In this document: positions 26,615-38,520 of the stretch, piece after piece
Position numbering within the stretch: the stretch's first letter is position 1
How the letters are laid out: every line of letters starts with the position of its first letter
Assembly: GCF_014196525.1 (NCBI RefSeq)
Contig: NZ_JACIDX010000004.1
Coordinates: 33,763 to 97,762, forward strand
Direction: 5' to 3'
Length of the DNA stretch: 64,000 nt
Origin: Novosphingobium sediminicola
GTDB taxonomy: Bacteria > Pseudomonadota > Alphaproteobacteria > Sphingomonadales > Sphingomonadaceae
Program-made: the position numbers and the translations under genes
Notes under the pieces: model-generated
Told to the model about the DNA's origin: nothing
Databases searched by the model: none
The model's input: the letters and a program-made list of their open reading frames with translations, nothing else

Positions 26615-28042
26615 ATGACCTTTTCTGCCGATCCCCGCTCGCTGCTCTATCGCCCCGGCCAGCTTGAACCCGATGAGGCCCGCGCCCTGGTGGGCCGCAC
26701 ATTGGCCCAATGCGACGATGGCGAGCTTTACCTGCAATTCATCGCGTCAGAAGCCTTTGGTTTCGACGACGGGCGGCTGAAAACCTGCGATTACAGCCGC
26801 GAGGCGGGCTTTGGCCTGCGCGGCGTCTCGGGCGAGATGACCGGCTTTGCCCATGCCAACGAGATTTCCGCCGCAGCCATTGCGCGCGCGGGCGAAACGC
26901 TGACCCTGCTCGATCCGGCCAGCGGCCAGCGATCCGCGCCGCCGGTGCGCACCAATCGCCACCTTTACACCGATGCCTCACCGCTCGACGGGGTGGAATT
27001 TGCCGCCAAGGTTGCGCTGCTCGAACAGATCGACGCGGCCGCCCGCGCCCGCGATCCGCGCGTGGCTCAGGTCTCGGCCTCGATTTCGGGTTCATGGTCG
27101 GTGGTGGAAATCCTGCGCGCCGATGCCGATGCGGTGACCGACATTCGCCCGCTGGTGCGTTTGAACGTCTCGATCGTGGCGGAACAGAACGGGCGGCGCG
27201 AAACGGGCAGCTTCGGGATCGGCGGGCGCTATCTCTATGACGATCTGATGAAGCCCGAAACGTGGAACCGCGCCATTGACGCGGCGCTGGCGCAGGCACT
27301 GGTCAATCTGGAATCGGTGGCCGCGCCTGCGGGCGAAATGACCGTGCTGCTGGCACCGGGCTGGCCGGGCGTGCTGCTGCATGAGGCGGTGGGCCACGGG
27401 CTTGAGGGCGATTTCAACCGCAAGGGCACCAGCGCTTTCTCGGGCCGTCTGGGCGAGCGGGTGGCCGCGCCCGGCGTGACCGTGGTGGACGATGGCAGCA
27501 TCGCCGGTCGCCGTGGTTCGCTGACGGTGGATGACGAAGGCACGCCGACCCAGGAAAATGTGCTGATCGAGGACGGCATTCTCAAGGGCTATCTTCAGGA
27601 TCGCCTCAACGCCCGCCTGATGGGCGTGGCCCCCACCGGCAACGGGCGGCGCGAAAATTACGCCCATGCGCCCATGCCGCGCATGACCAACACCTTTATG
27701 CGGGCCGGGAATGACGATCCCGCCGAATTGCTGAGCCGCGTCAAAAACGGCATCTTCGCCAAGAGCTTTGGCGGCGGGCAGGTGGACATCACCAGCGGCA
27801 AATTCGTCTTTTCCTGCACCGAGGCCTATCGCATCGAGAATGGCAAGCTGGGCGCGCCGATCAAGGGCGCGACGCTGATCGGCGATGGCCCCTCCGTGCT
27901 GACCCGCGTGACCGGCATCGGCAATGACCTTGCGCTGGACGAAGGCGTGGGCATTTGCGGCAAGGGCGGCCAGTCCGTTCCCGCAGGCGTGGGCCAGCCC
28001 ACCCTGCTGGTCGAGGGGCTGACCGTGGGCGGCACGGGTTGA
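26615..28042 (+). CDS. tldD: TldD/PmbA family metalloprotease TldD
   Basis: 475 residues. The zinc site is HEAVGHGLEGD near residue 255-266, the HExxxH pattern of the TldD protein. GKSFGGGQVDITSGKFVFSCTEAYRI-type and GVGQPTLLVEGLTVGGTG C-terminal stretches are diagnostic. TldD works with TldE (PmbA) to process unfolded peptides such as antitoxins and microcin precursors. The E partner is not in this window. It is the longest gene in a plus-strand group with the zinc-finger gene upstream and a small exported protein downstream. Confidence 0.93.
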   Translation: MTFSADPRSLLYRPGQLEPDEARALVGRTLAQCDDGELYLQFIASEAFGFDDGRLKTCDYSREAGFGLRGVSGEMTGFAHANEISAAAIARAGETLTLLDPASGQRSAPPVRTNRHLYTDASPLDGVEFAAKVALLEQIDAAARARDPRVAQVSASISGSWSVVEILRADADAVTDIRPLVRLNVSIVAEQNGRRETGSFGIGGRYLYDDLMKPETWNRAIDAALAQALVNLESVAAPAGEMTVLLAPGWPGVLLHEAVGHGLEGDFNRKGTSAFSGRLGERVAAPGVTVVDDGSIAGRRGSLTVDDEGTPTQENVLIEDGILKGYLQDRLNARLMGVAPTGNGRRENYAHAPMPRMTNTFMRAGNDDPAELLSRVKNGIFAKSFGGGQVDITSGKFVFSCTEAYRIENGKLGAPIKGATLIGDGPSVLTRVTGIGNDLALDEGVGICGKGGQSVPAGVGQPTLLVEGLTVGGTG

Positions 28043-28123
28043 CCCGAATCATGGACGCCCGCGCCGACAGGGCGTAGAATGGCAAGTCTGAAGGGGGCGC
28101 TTCAGGCCTAAGGAGAAGGCAAA

Positions 28124-28579
28124 ATGTCTGTTCTTTCCATGCTTCGCATCGCCGCTCTGGCTGGCGGCGCATTGGCCGCTCTGGCCGCCCCGACGGTTAA
28201 CGCGCGCGAGCGCCTGACGCCCGAACAGGAACTGGCCAAGATCATCAAGGATCGCGTGCCGGGCAAGCCCGTCAATTGCATCAACCTGACCGAGATCCGC
28301 TCGACCACGATCATCGACAAAACCGCCATCGTCTATGACATGGGCGGCACGATCTATGTGAACCGCCCACCCTATCCGCAATCGCTGGACGATGACGATG
28401 TGCTGATCACCAAGACCTGGGGATCGCAATTGTGCAGCGTCGATATCGTGCAACTAGCCACGCGCGGCGGCGGCGCCGGCATGTGGTGGCGCGGTTCGGT
28501 GGGCCTTGGCGAATTCGTGCCCTATACCAAGCCCAAGGTGGCACCGGCACCGGCCGCACCCGCCCATCCCGCAGGCTGA
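28124..28579 (+). CDS. Small exported protein of unknown function
   Basis: 151 residues with a signal peptide ending VNARE. The mature part shows DRVPGKPVNCINLTEIRST, AIVYDMGGTIYVNRPP and TKTWGSQLCSVDIVQL, a pattern found in many sphingomonad secreted proteins, with two cysteines that could form a disulfide. The C-terminus is Pro/Ala-rich. AGGAGA lies upstream of the ATG. It follows tldD by about 80 nt on the same strand and ends before a terminator hairpin. No function is known to me. Confidence 0.75.
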   Translation: MSVLSMLRIAALAGGALAALAAPTVNARERLTPEQELAKIIKDRVPGKPVNCINLTEIRSTTIIDKTAIVYDMGGTIYVNRPPYPQSLDDDDVLITKTWGSQLCSVDIVQLATRGGGAGMWWRGSVGLGEFVPYTKPKVAPAPAAPAHPAG

Positions 28580-28581
28580 AA

Positions 28582-28725
28582 TCAGGGCGCGCGATGCGCC
28601 CACCAGATGACGCCCGCGACGATGGCGATGGCCAGCGCCATTTTGCCCGCGAACATATAAATCAGCCAGCGAGGGATGCCCCCGCTGGCTGATTTGTTTT
28701 TCGGTGTCGGTTCGGGACCGATCAT
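28582..28725 (-). CDS. Small single-pass membrane protein overlapping guaA (47 aa)
   Basis: A 47-codon frame starting at 28725, where its ATG overlaps the guaA stop (ATGA). The peptide starts [11 protein letters not shown], then a basic SGGIPRW segment and one hydrophobic span of about 20 residues ([20 protein letters not shown]), ending WWAHRAP. The overlap, charge pattern and hydrophobic span suggest a real small membrane protein translated by coupling with guaA. A 13-bp inverted repeat that also acts as a plus-strand terminator lies inside the frame, so chance cannot be excluded. Confidence 0.6.
   Translation of the reverse strand: MIGPEPTPKNKSASGGIPRWLIYMFAGKMALAIAIVAGVIWWAHRAP
28659..28701 (+). 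terminator. Terminator of the exported protein gene
   Basis: AAATCAGCCAGCG (28659-28671) pairs with CGCTGGCTGATTT (28683-28695), a perfect 13-bp stem followed by GTTTTT. It lies within the 47-codon minus-strand gene. Confidence 0.8.
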
Positions 28726-30281
28726 TCCCACTCAATCGTGCCGGGCGGCTTCGACGTGTAGTCATAGACCACGCGGTTGATGCCCTTGACCTCGTTGATG
28801 ATACGGGTCGCCACGCGCGACAGGAAGGCCGCGTCGAAGGGATAGATGTCGGCGGTCATGCCATCAGTGCTGGTCACGGCGCGCAGCGCGCAGACATGGT
28901 CATAGGTGCGCCCGTCGCCCATCACGCCCACGGTCTTGACCGGCAGCAGCACGGCAAAAGCCTGCCAGATGGCGTCATAGAGACCCGCGTTGCGGATTTC
29001 CTCAAGATAGACCGCATCGGCCTTGCGCAGGATGTCGGCGCGTTCGCGGCTGACCTCGCCGGGGATGCGGATGGCAAGGCCGGGTCCGGGGAACGGATGG
29101 CGGCCCACGAAAATGTCGGGCAGGCCCAGTTCGCGGCCCAGATCGCGCACTTCGTCCTTGAAGAGTTCGCGCAGCGGCTCGACCAGCTTCATGTTCATGC
29201 GCTCGGGCAGGCCGCCGACATTGTGGTGGCTCTTGATCGTGACGCTCGGCCCGCCAGTAAAGCTGACCGATTCGATCACGTCAGGATAGAGCGTGCCCTG
29301 AGCAAGGAAGTCGGCGCCGCCGATCTTCTTGGCCTCGTCCTCGAACACGTCGATGAAGGTCTTGCCGATGAACTTGCGCTTGGCCTCGGGGTCGGAAACC
29401 CCTTCCAGACCCTTCATGAACAGGGTCGAGGCATCGACATGGACCAACGGAATGTTGAAATGGCCGCGGAACAGGCTGACCACCTGCTCGCTCTCGCCCA
29501 TACGCATCAACCCGTGGTCGACATAAACGCAGGTGAGCTGCTCGCCGATCGCTTCGTGGATCAGCACCGCCGCCACCGCCGAATCGACGCCGCCCGACAG
29601 GCCGCAGATCACCTTGCCGCTGCCGACCTGTTCGCGGATTTCGGCGATCTTGGTCTTGCGAAATTCGGCCATCGTCCAGTCGCCGGTCAGACCGCAGACA
29701 TGACGCACGAAATTCTTCAGCAGCTTGCCGCCATCGGGCGTGTGGACCACTTCGGGGTGGAACTGCATCGCATAGATGCGCTTTTCATCATTGGCGATGA
29801 CCGCAAAGGGCGCGCCCGCCGACGAGGCAACCGGGCGGAAGCCGGGGGCAAGGCTGGTCACCTTGTCGCCATGGCTCATCCACACCTGATGCTTTTCGCC
29901 AATCGACCACAGGCCGTTGAACAATGCGCAAGTGTCGTTGATGTCGATGAAGGCGCGACCAAATTCGCCGGCATCGCCGCCGGTCACTTCGCCGCCCAAC
30001 TGATGCATCAGGCTTTGCTGGCCATAGCAGATGCCGAGGATCGGCAAGCCGCTGTCGAGCAGCACCTGCGGGATGCGCGGGCCATTGGCGTCAAGCACGC
30101 TGGCGGGCGAACCCGACAGGATGATGCCTTTGGGCTGCATCCGCTCAAAGGCGGCCTCGGCCATGGTGAAGGGGGCGATTTCGGAATAGACGCCCGCCTC
30201 GCGCACGCGGCGCGCGATCAGCTGGGTCACCTGGCTGCCGAAATCGACGATGAGGATGGAGTCGGAGGGCTGGACAGTCAT
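28722..30281 (-). CDS. guaA: GMP synthase (glutamine-hydrolysing)
   Basis: 519 residues. The class I glutamine amidotransferase domain has LGICYGQQ with catalytic Cys85 and the partner HPE in [10 protein letters not shown]. The PP-loop ATP pyrophosphatase is SGGVDSA near residue 229, and the C-terminal dimerisation domain ends KPPGTIEWE, the standard family end. It converts XMP to GMP. The start [20 protein letters not shown] is typical. Its stop overlaps the ATG of the small membrane protein gene. Confidence 0.97.
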   Translation of the reverse strand: MTVQPSDSILIVDFGSQVTQLIARRVREAGVYSEIAPFTMAEAAFERMQPKGIILSGSPASVLDANGPRIPQVLLDSGLPILGICYGQQSLMHQLGGEVTGGDAGEFGRAFIDINDTCALFNGLWSIGEKHQVWMSHGDKVTSLAPGFRPVASSAGAPFAVIANDEKRIYAMQFHPEVVHTPDGGKLLKNFVRHVCGLTGDWTMAEFRKTKIAEIREQVGSGKVICGLSGGVDSAVAAVLIHEAIGEQLTCVYVDHGLMRMGESEQVVSLFRGHFNIPLVHVDASTLFMKGLEGVSDPEAKRKFIGKTFIDVFEDEAKKIGGADFLAQGTLYPDVIESVSFTGGPSVTIKSHHNVGGLPERMNMKLVEPLRELFKDEVRDLGRELGLPDIFVGRHPFPGPGLAIRIPGEVSRERADILRKADAVYLEEIRNAGLYDAIWQAFAVLLPVKTVGVMGDGRTYDHVCALRAVTSTDGMTADIYPFDAAFLSRVATRIINEVKGINRVVYDYTSKPPGTIEWE

Positions 30282-30522
30282 GGCAGGCCCCTAAGGTTTA
30301 CGGGGGCAAATGTCCAGATGGGGCCGGGCACAGGGCGGCAGAAAAGCGCAAGGTGGAGGGATTCAGCTTTACGCGAACAGGATTGCAAAAAACGCAATCG
30401 CGCGCGCCCTCTTCGCACGTGCAAAATAAAACTTTGGTCGTATATGCCACCTCACAGACGGCAGTCACTACGCCAAACAGCGTAAGCAGACGCCGCCATA
30501 ACAACAAACCAGGAGTAATCCC

Positions 30523-30597
30523 ATGTCGCGCAATATCGTGGCTTTTGCCGCAGCTATCAGCGTCAGCGGCCTGTTTTTCGCCGCTGTTCTGGCCTGA
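30523..30597 (+). CDS. Very small hydrophobic peptide (24 aa)
   Basis: A 24-codon frame with AGGAG nine nt upstream of the ATG. The peptide is MSRNIVAFAAAISVSGLFFA plus AVLA: a short basic start and one membrane-spanning hydrophobic run. It could be a membrane micropeptide or a leader peptide. It stands alone in the 437-nt region between guaA and the ZnuD-like receptor, which also has inverted repeats GATTGC/GCAATC (30381-30399) and TACGC/GCGTA (around 30470-30485). The good ribosome site is the main support. Confidence 0.5.
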   Translation: MSRNIVAFAAAISVSGLFFAAVLA

Positions 30598-30649
30598 TCG
30601 CCGGCACAAAACTATAGCTTCAATGGTCCTCTCACCCAATGAAGCATCA

Positions 30650-30681
30650 AAGGGCTGCCCCACTTCGGTGAGGCAGCCCTT
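30650..30681. terminator. Hairpin between the 24-aa gene and the receptor gene
   Basis: AAGGGCTGCC (30650-30659) pairs with GGCAGCCCTT (30672-30681). It lies between convergent genes; the T tract is poor, so it may act in both directions or rely on other factors. Confidence 0.55.
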
Positions 30682-30718
30682 CGCATTTGCAGCATAGAAA
30701 TCCGCCGCAACGCAACAA

Positions 30719-32839
30719 TCACACCGTCAGGCGCACCGACAGGCGAATGTCACGCCCGGCCAGCGGCGCATAATCTTTCAGGAAACTGGCCGCGCGGCGC
30801 GCATCCACGTTGAACAGATTGCGCGCGCCCAGCGTGAAGGACAGCCGCCCGTCCTTGCCGCCCGGCTTATAGCCGAACTCGACATTGACCAGCGTATAGG
30901 CGGCCGTTGGGGTTTCCTGCGCGGCAATGCGGTTTTGCGCGGTCACATGCTCGACCTCGCCGCGCAGATCCCAGCGCGGATCGCTCAGCGTTACGCCGCC
31001 CAGCACGCGCAAGGGGGGAATGCGCGGGGCCGGGCCCACGCCCGAAATCGTCGCCTTGACCGCATCGCCCATCGCATCGGCCTGCAAACGCCACGCGCCG
31101 ATTTCCGCCAGCGTGACCGCGCCCTGCAATTCGAAACCGTAATAGCGCGCCGGGGCCTGACGCATCTGATAGACGGGCAGGCCATCCTCGACGGCCCCGG
31201 TCGGGTCTTCATAGATGAAATTGCCGAACCAGCTATGATAGACCGAGGCCTCGATCGAATAGCCCTTGCCGCCGCCGCGCAGGATCGCCTCGACGCTGGT
31301 CGAACGCTCGGTTTTCAGGTTCACATCGCCGATTTCAAACGCCTGCGTGCCTGCATGCGGCCCATTGGCGAACATTTCCTCGGCCGAGGGCGCGCGCTCG
31401 GTGCGCGATCCCGACAGGCCCAGCGTCCAGGCCGGATTGACCCGCCATGTCGCCCCGCCCGAGAAGGAGAACGTGTCGAAACTGCGCTGGCCGCCCCAGA
31501 ACTGCGTCTGATCGGGCAAGGGCATCGCGGAGAGCTTGGAATGCTCATAGCGCCCGCCCGCCTCGAATTTCACCGCGCCCGCATCATAGCTTTGCAGCGT
31601 GAAGAGCCCCAGTTGCTGGGTGCTGTTGCGCGGCAAAAAGGCTTCATCGCCGATCACGTTGAAATCGCGGTTGACGAATTGCACCCCGCTCGCCCCCTGC
31701 CAGCCACCCAGCTTGGTCTGGGTCACTTCAAGGCGGCCCTCGATCCCGTGGTTGAAAAATCGCGTGCCGACCGCCCCGCTCGGGTCGAGTTCAGCATGCT
31801 GATAGGCGGCATAGCCAAAGCGCGCAGCGATCTTGTCGATAGGTCCGCCGACGGGGCGAATTTCCGCGCGCGCGTCCCAACGGTCCTGTTGCAGCTTGAT
31901 GCGCGGACTTTCCTGATCCTGATCGGCTGCGGTGGCCAATCGGCTGGGGACGCCATAGAGGCTGTCCTTGTGGCTATAGGCGACGCCGATGCTGCCCTGC
32001 GCGCCGATATAGGCCAGACCCGCGCCCGCGTCCCAGCTCTTCGCCGCCGTATTGGCCAGGCGGCCCTTGGCATTGGCATTGGCGGCGTAATCAATATCGG
32101 GATTGCCCGTGCCGCTGGCCGCCGTGGCCAAGGCCTGCGCCCGCAGCGCCGGGGTCAGCACATAGCCGCCGATTTTCATGTCATCCGACACCGCCCGGCT
32201 GCCGTCGGCATGGGCCACCCAGCCCCCGCCCAGCGGCACATCCACTGTGCCCGCCAGCGAACGCTCATTGGCCGCCGAGCCATAGGAGGCGAGCGCCCCG
32301 ATATGAATCGGCTCCTTGGGCACTTCGGTGGGAATGCGGCGGTCGATCACATTGACCACGCCGCCCACCGCCGCCGAACCATAGAGCAAAGCCTGAGGCC
32401 CGCGCAGCACCTCGATCCGTTCGGCCAGCAGGGGGTTAACCGCGGGCGCATGGTCGGCGCTGGTGTTCGACACGTCGATCGAGCCGATGCCATCGACCAG
32501 CACGCGCACCCGCTCGCCCTGCATCCCGCGCAGAACGGGGCGCGAGGCGGTGGGGCCGAAAGAGGTGGCCGTCACGCCCGGCGTATGGGCCAGCGTTTCG
32601 CCGATAGAGGAGCGCAGGGCCTGATCGAGATGCGCGCCCTTCAGCACGGCGACGCCCGAGAGCACGTCCTGCTGGTTACGGGGCAGCACGCCCGAGACGA
32701 CGATTTCGGCGGGAGGCGCGGAATGAATCGCATCCTGTGCCGCATCGGCGGCGCTGTCATCCGCGGCAAGGGCGGGAAATGCCAGACCGGCGGCGATGGC
32801 CGCAATTGCGCAGGCGGGGGTGTTGCGCGTGAATTTCAT
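30719..32839 (-). CDS. TonB-dependent receptor, ZnuD-like (probable zinc uptake)
   Basis: 706 residues with a signal peptide ending FPALAAD. The plug carries ETLAHTPGVTATSFGPTASR, VLRGMQGERVRVLVDGIGS, NTSADHAPAVNPLLAERIEV and QALLYGSAAVGGVVNVIDRR, a pattern I associate with the ZnuD group of zinc receptors. The barrel ends in LSVRLTV. Zinc is inferred from this resemblance and from a Zur-like box about 80 nt upstream; the His-rich external loop of some ZnuD proteins is not obvious, so the ligand is uncertain. Confidence 0.8.
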   Translation of the reverse strand: MKFTRNTPACAIAAIAAGLAFPALAADDSAADAAQDAIHSAPPAEIVVSGVLPRNQQDVLSGVAVLKGAHLDQALRSSIGETLAHTPGVTATSFGPTASRPVLRGMQGERVRVLVDGIGSIDVSNTSADHAPAVNPLLAERIEVLRGPQALLYGSAAVGGVVNVIDRRIPTEVPKEPIHIGALASYGSAANERSLAGTVDVPLGGGWVAHADGSRAVSDDMKIGGYVLTPALRAQALATAASGTGNPDIDYAANANAKGRLANTAAKSWDAGAGLAYIGAQGSIGVAYSHKDSLYGVPSRLATAADQDQESPRIKLQQDRWDARAEIRPVGGPIDKIAARFGYAAYQHAELDPSGAVGTRFFNHGIEGRLEVTQTKLGGWQGASGVQFVNRDFNVIGDEAFLPRNSTQQLGLFTLQSYDAGAVKFEAGGRYEHSKLSAMPLPDQTQFWGGQRSFDTFSFSGGATWRVNPAWTLGLSGSRTERAPSAEEMFANGPHAGTQAFEIGDVNLKTERSTSVEAILRGGGKGYSIEASVYHSWFGNFIYEDPTGAVEDGLPVYQMRQAPARYYGFELQGAVTLAEIGAWRLQADAMGDAVKATISGVGPAPRIPPLRVLGGVTLSDPRWDLRGEVEHVTAQNRIAAQETPTAAYTLVNVEFGYKPGGKDGRLSFTLGARNLFNVDARRAASFLKDYAPLAGRDIRLSVRLTV

Positions 32840-32916
32840 GGGGAAAGCCAGACCCTTGTTCTTGTTGCAGCGCAGCTTTGCCGCGCCCTCATGCCCGCCT
32901 TCCTAACAGCCCCCAG

Positions 32917-32939
32917 AAAATGATACAATATTACATATC
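32917..32939 (-). promoter_or_regulatory. Zur-like box upstream of the ZnuD-like receptor
   Basis: The stretch AATGATACAATATTACATATC (positions 32919-32939, plus-strand reading) matches 17 of 21 positions of the enterobacterial Zur consensus as I recall it. The site is in the AT-rich gap upstream of the receptor start at 32839, where zinc-dependent repression would act. Confidence 0.5.
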
Positions 32940-32978
32940 GTAAAATCTGCCCATTAGCCGCCATCCTGCGGCCAATCG

Positions 32979-33014
32979 AGGATCGGGGGCGGAATTCGGC
33001 CCACCCCCGATCCT
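32979..33014 (-). terminator. Hairpin at the 3' end of the M20 peptidase gene
   Basis: AGGATCGGGGG (32979-32989) pairs with CCCCCGATCCT (33004-33014), an 11-bp stem directly after the stop on the minus strand. There is no T run, so it may be a weak terminator. Confidence 0.55.
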
Positions 33015-33019
33015 GCGCA

Positions 33020-34459
33020 TCACTTGTTGGCGTATTCCGTCACCAGTTCGTTGAGGAATTCGCGCCCCGTATAGACCGCCTTAACAATCGCGCGTTCGTT
33101 GAGCCCATGCGCCCCGCTGCCATCGGGATCGCCATAAAGGCCCGGAGGACCGTAAGAGGGAATCCCCACCGCCTCCAGATAGATGCCATCCGTGGCCCCG
33201 GTCGACATTACCGGCACCAGCGGCACGCCGGGGTAATATTTGGCCACCAGCCGCTCCGCAGGCCCCACGATAAAGGGCGTAAGCGGCGGCGATTTGGCCA
33301 GCGGGCCGCGATCATCGACCTGCTTCACGGTCATCTTCGGATCGGCGATCACCTTGGCCAGCGTCGCGCGCACGTCTTCGGCAGGCACGCCGGGGAAGAT
33401 ACGGCAATTGACATTGGCCCCGGCCCGCTGGGGCAGCGCATTATTGGCATGGCCGCCATCGAGCAGCGTAGCAACGCAAGTGGTGCGCAGCATCGAGTGA
33501 TAGGAACGGTCCGTGTTGAGCAGCGCCTCGGCAGCCTTGGATTCCGGACTGCCGATGGGGGCGGTGGCGATGGTCACCATCGCCTTGCCCATATCGCCGC
33601 CGCGCGCGGGGCCGGCCTTGGCGAAGAACGCCTTGGTCGTGTCATTGAGCATCAGCGGGAAGTCGAAGGCGCGCAATTTGACCAGCGCGTCCGACAATTC
33701 ATAGATCGCATTGTCGGGGATCGGGATCGAGGAATGGCCGCCCGGATTGGTCGCCTCGATGCGATAGTTCACGACAGTCTTTTCGCCCACATGCATGTTC
33801 TGCACGATGACCTTGCCGCCCGATCCGCTGGTGCGCCCGCCCCCGCCTTCATTCAGCGCAAATTCCGCATCGATCAGATCACGCTTATTATTGGCCAGAT
33901 ATTGCGCGCCATTGAAGGCCCAGCTCGTCTCCTCGCCGCAGGTCAGCGCCAGTTTGAGCGTGCGCTTGTTCTTGACGCCTTCCTTCTTCATCCGCGCCAT
34001 CATGTCGATCCAGATGGCGTCCATCGCCTTCATGTCCGAGGCGCCGCGACCATAGAAATAGCCGCCCTCCTCGACGAATTCATAAGGATTGCGGGTCCAG
34101 TCCTCGCGCTTAGCCACCACCACATCGAGATGGCCGAGCAGCAGGATCGGCTTCAAGGTCTTGGACGTGCCCGGCAGGATCACCACCAGACCGCCCTCCT
34201 TGGGATGATCGGGCACGGCAAAGCGGGTGATGTCAGCATCGCCATAACCGGCGGCGCGCAGATGCTTTTCCACCTTGTCGGCCAGCAGCGTGCAGGAGCC
34301 GGTGGTGATCGAACTGTCGGTTTCCACCAGCTCCTTATAGAGCGCGCGGAAGGCCGCCTGATCGGGGCGCAAAGGCGCGTCCTGAGCCGCAGCAACGCCC
34401 CCCACCATAACCCCTGCCAGAGCCGCAGCCCCGGCCAACAACTGCCCACCATGCTTCAT
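33020..34459 (-). CDS. Exported M20 family metallopeptidase
   Basis: 479 residues with a signal peptide (AALAGVMVGGVAAAQDA). The M20 zinc sites are visible: LLLGHLDVV near residue 106, YGRGASDMKAMDAIW near 135, and CGEETSWAFNG near 170, with the last ligand in STGATDGIYLEAVGIPSYGP. The dimerisation domain lies between (about 215-340). It probably cleaves dipeptides or acylated amino acids in the periplasm. It diverges from gyrB by 116 nt. The C-terminal ALNERA-type HGLNERAIVKAVYTGREFL segment is conserved. Confidence 0.9.
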   Translation of the reverse strand: MKHGGQLLAGAAALAGVMVGGVAAAQDAPLRPDQAAFRALYKELVETDSSITTGSCTLLADKVEKHLRAAGYGDADITRFAVPDHPKEGGLVVILPGTSKTLKPILLLGHLDVVVAKREDWTRNPYEFVEEGGYFYGRGASDMKAMDAIWIDMMARMKKEGVKNKRTLKLALTCGEETSWAFNGAQYLANNKRDLIDAEFALNEGGGGRTSGSGGKVIVQNMHVGEKTVVNYRIEATNPGGHSSIPIPDNAIYELSDALVKLRAFDFPLMLNDTTKAFFAKAGPARGGDMGKAMVTIATAPIGSPESKAAEALLNTDRSYHSMLRTTCVATLLDGGHANNALPQRAGANVNCRIFPGVPAEDVRATLAKVIADPKMTVKQVDDRGPLAKSPPLTPFIVGPAERLVAKYYPGVPLVPVMSTGATDGIYLEAVGIPSYGPPGLYGDPDGSGAHGLNERAIVKAVYTGREFLNELVTEYANK

Positions 34460-34533
34460 GGATGCCTCCTGCTTCGCCCATTCGCGAGTTTCGCGGCAAT
34501 TCAGCAGGAAAACTCTGTGGAAGGAAGGGGTGA

Positions 34534-37462
<2,929 letters not shown>

Positions 37463-37480
37463 GGGATTTGCGGGGGTTTT

Positions 37481-37698
37481 GCCTCCGGCGGGCAAAGGGT
37501 CTCGACCCTTTGCAATCCTATTACTGTCATTGTTGCGCTATTTGGGTGTCAGACGCCAGGTTTAAGATTTAAAAGCCTGCGGCGCCGATCAGCGCAAAAC
37601 TGCACCGCAGGCTTTATAAATACCGATGCGCCCTCGCCAACTAAGCGCAGCCCCATAACGGGATTGCAAAGGGCCCCCGCCCTTTGCCCGCCGGAGGC
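37481..37698. repeat. Palindromic intergenic element, copy B (type copy)
   Basis: A nearly complete element between convergent genes: terminal boxes GCCTCCGGCGGG (37481) and CCCGCCGGAGGC (ends 37698). The left short hairpin is CAAAGGGT-CTCG-ACCCTTTG, the right CAAAGGGC-CCCC-GCCCTTTG. CAATCC and CGGGATTG boxes flank them. In the centre AAAGCCTGCGGCGC pairs with GCACCGCAGGCTTT (one mismatch). Ends lie 18 nt beyond the stop codons of both neighbouring genes. Confidence 0.88.
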
Positions 37699-37716
37699 AT
37701 AAAACCTCCCCAAAAA

Positions 37717-38412
37717 TCACCCCTTGGTAAAATCAAACCTGATCCGCACCCAGGTCCCGATCTGCGGCTTGCCGTCGATGCGCGGCGGCCAGACGAGGAA
37801 CTGCCACGAGGCGCGACGCAGGCCGCGCGCAAGGCCCGAGCCAAGCGGATATTCATCCAGCTCTTGGCAATTCTCGACATGGAAATGGTCGATGGTCTGA
37901 CAGGCGATGGTCGCCCATGATCCGGGCGGCGCGTTGGCCCCGGCCAGGAAGGGCCGCAATTCGGCGTCGTTGGGCTCACGATACCATTGGGCAGCATAGA
38001 GGTGGACGCCCTTGGGCCCTTCGCCCGGCCCGGTAGCGGCGGCGCGCGCAGCGGCGGCATTGGCGGCGGCGACAGCTTCGGTGCGGCGACCGATGGCGCC
38101 AATATCCGAGGCCATGAAATCCTCGTGGCTCAGCTTGATATAGTTGGGCGGCGGGGGCGTGGTGGGTTCGGGCTGCGGCGGACTGGGCACCGGGGTCTTG
38201 GGAGGCTCGGCCAATTTGGCGACCTTGGGCGATGACACCTGCTGCTGCGCCTTGGCCTGCGCCTGCTGCTTGCCATCGTCCATCTGGATGGACACCAGAC
38301 GCGGCTCGCCCGGCTGCTTGTTCGCCCCGGCCAGCCCGAGGCTGAGCAAAGCCGCGATGAACAACGCCATGATCGCCAGCGACAAGCCGATGGCTGTCGC
38401 GCGGCTGCGCAA
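37717..38412 (-). CDS. Proline-rich, N-terminally anchored protein (TonB-like architecture)
   Basis: About 231 residues: one N-terminal hydrophobic segment (AIMALFIAALLSLGLAG), a Lys/Gln/Pro-rich spacer (KTPVPSPPQPEPTTPPPP), then a soluble domain ending GLRRASWQFLVWPPRIDGKP and GTWVRIRFDFTKG. This layout recalls TonB energy transducers, but I cannot confirm the C-terminal TonB fold. The start is uncertain: TTG 38412 is shown, ATG 38370 is an alternative, and the frame is open without ATG/GTG back to 38523. It lies about 100 nt downstream of midA on the same strand. Confidence 0.6.
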   Translation of the reverse strand: MRSRATAIGLSLAIMALFIAALLSLGLAGANKQPGEPRLVSIQMDDGKQQAQAKAQQQVSSPKVAKLAEPPKTPVPSPPQPEPTTPPPPNYIKLSHEDFMASDIGAIGRRTEAVAAANAAAARAAATGPGEGPKGVHLYAAQWYREPNDAELRPFLAGANAPPGSWATIACQTIDHFHVENCQELDEYPLGSGLARGLRRASWQFLVWPPRIDGKPQIGTWVRIRFDFTKG

Positions 38413-38520
38413 CCGCGATTGCTGGGCAAAGGAAGGCTGGGCAGAGATGGCGGGACTTTCAGAGCAGGATTCGGTCGGTAAGCGCGGAAGTCTATGCGCA
38501 GGGAAAGCTGTATCGCAGAT

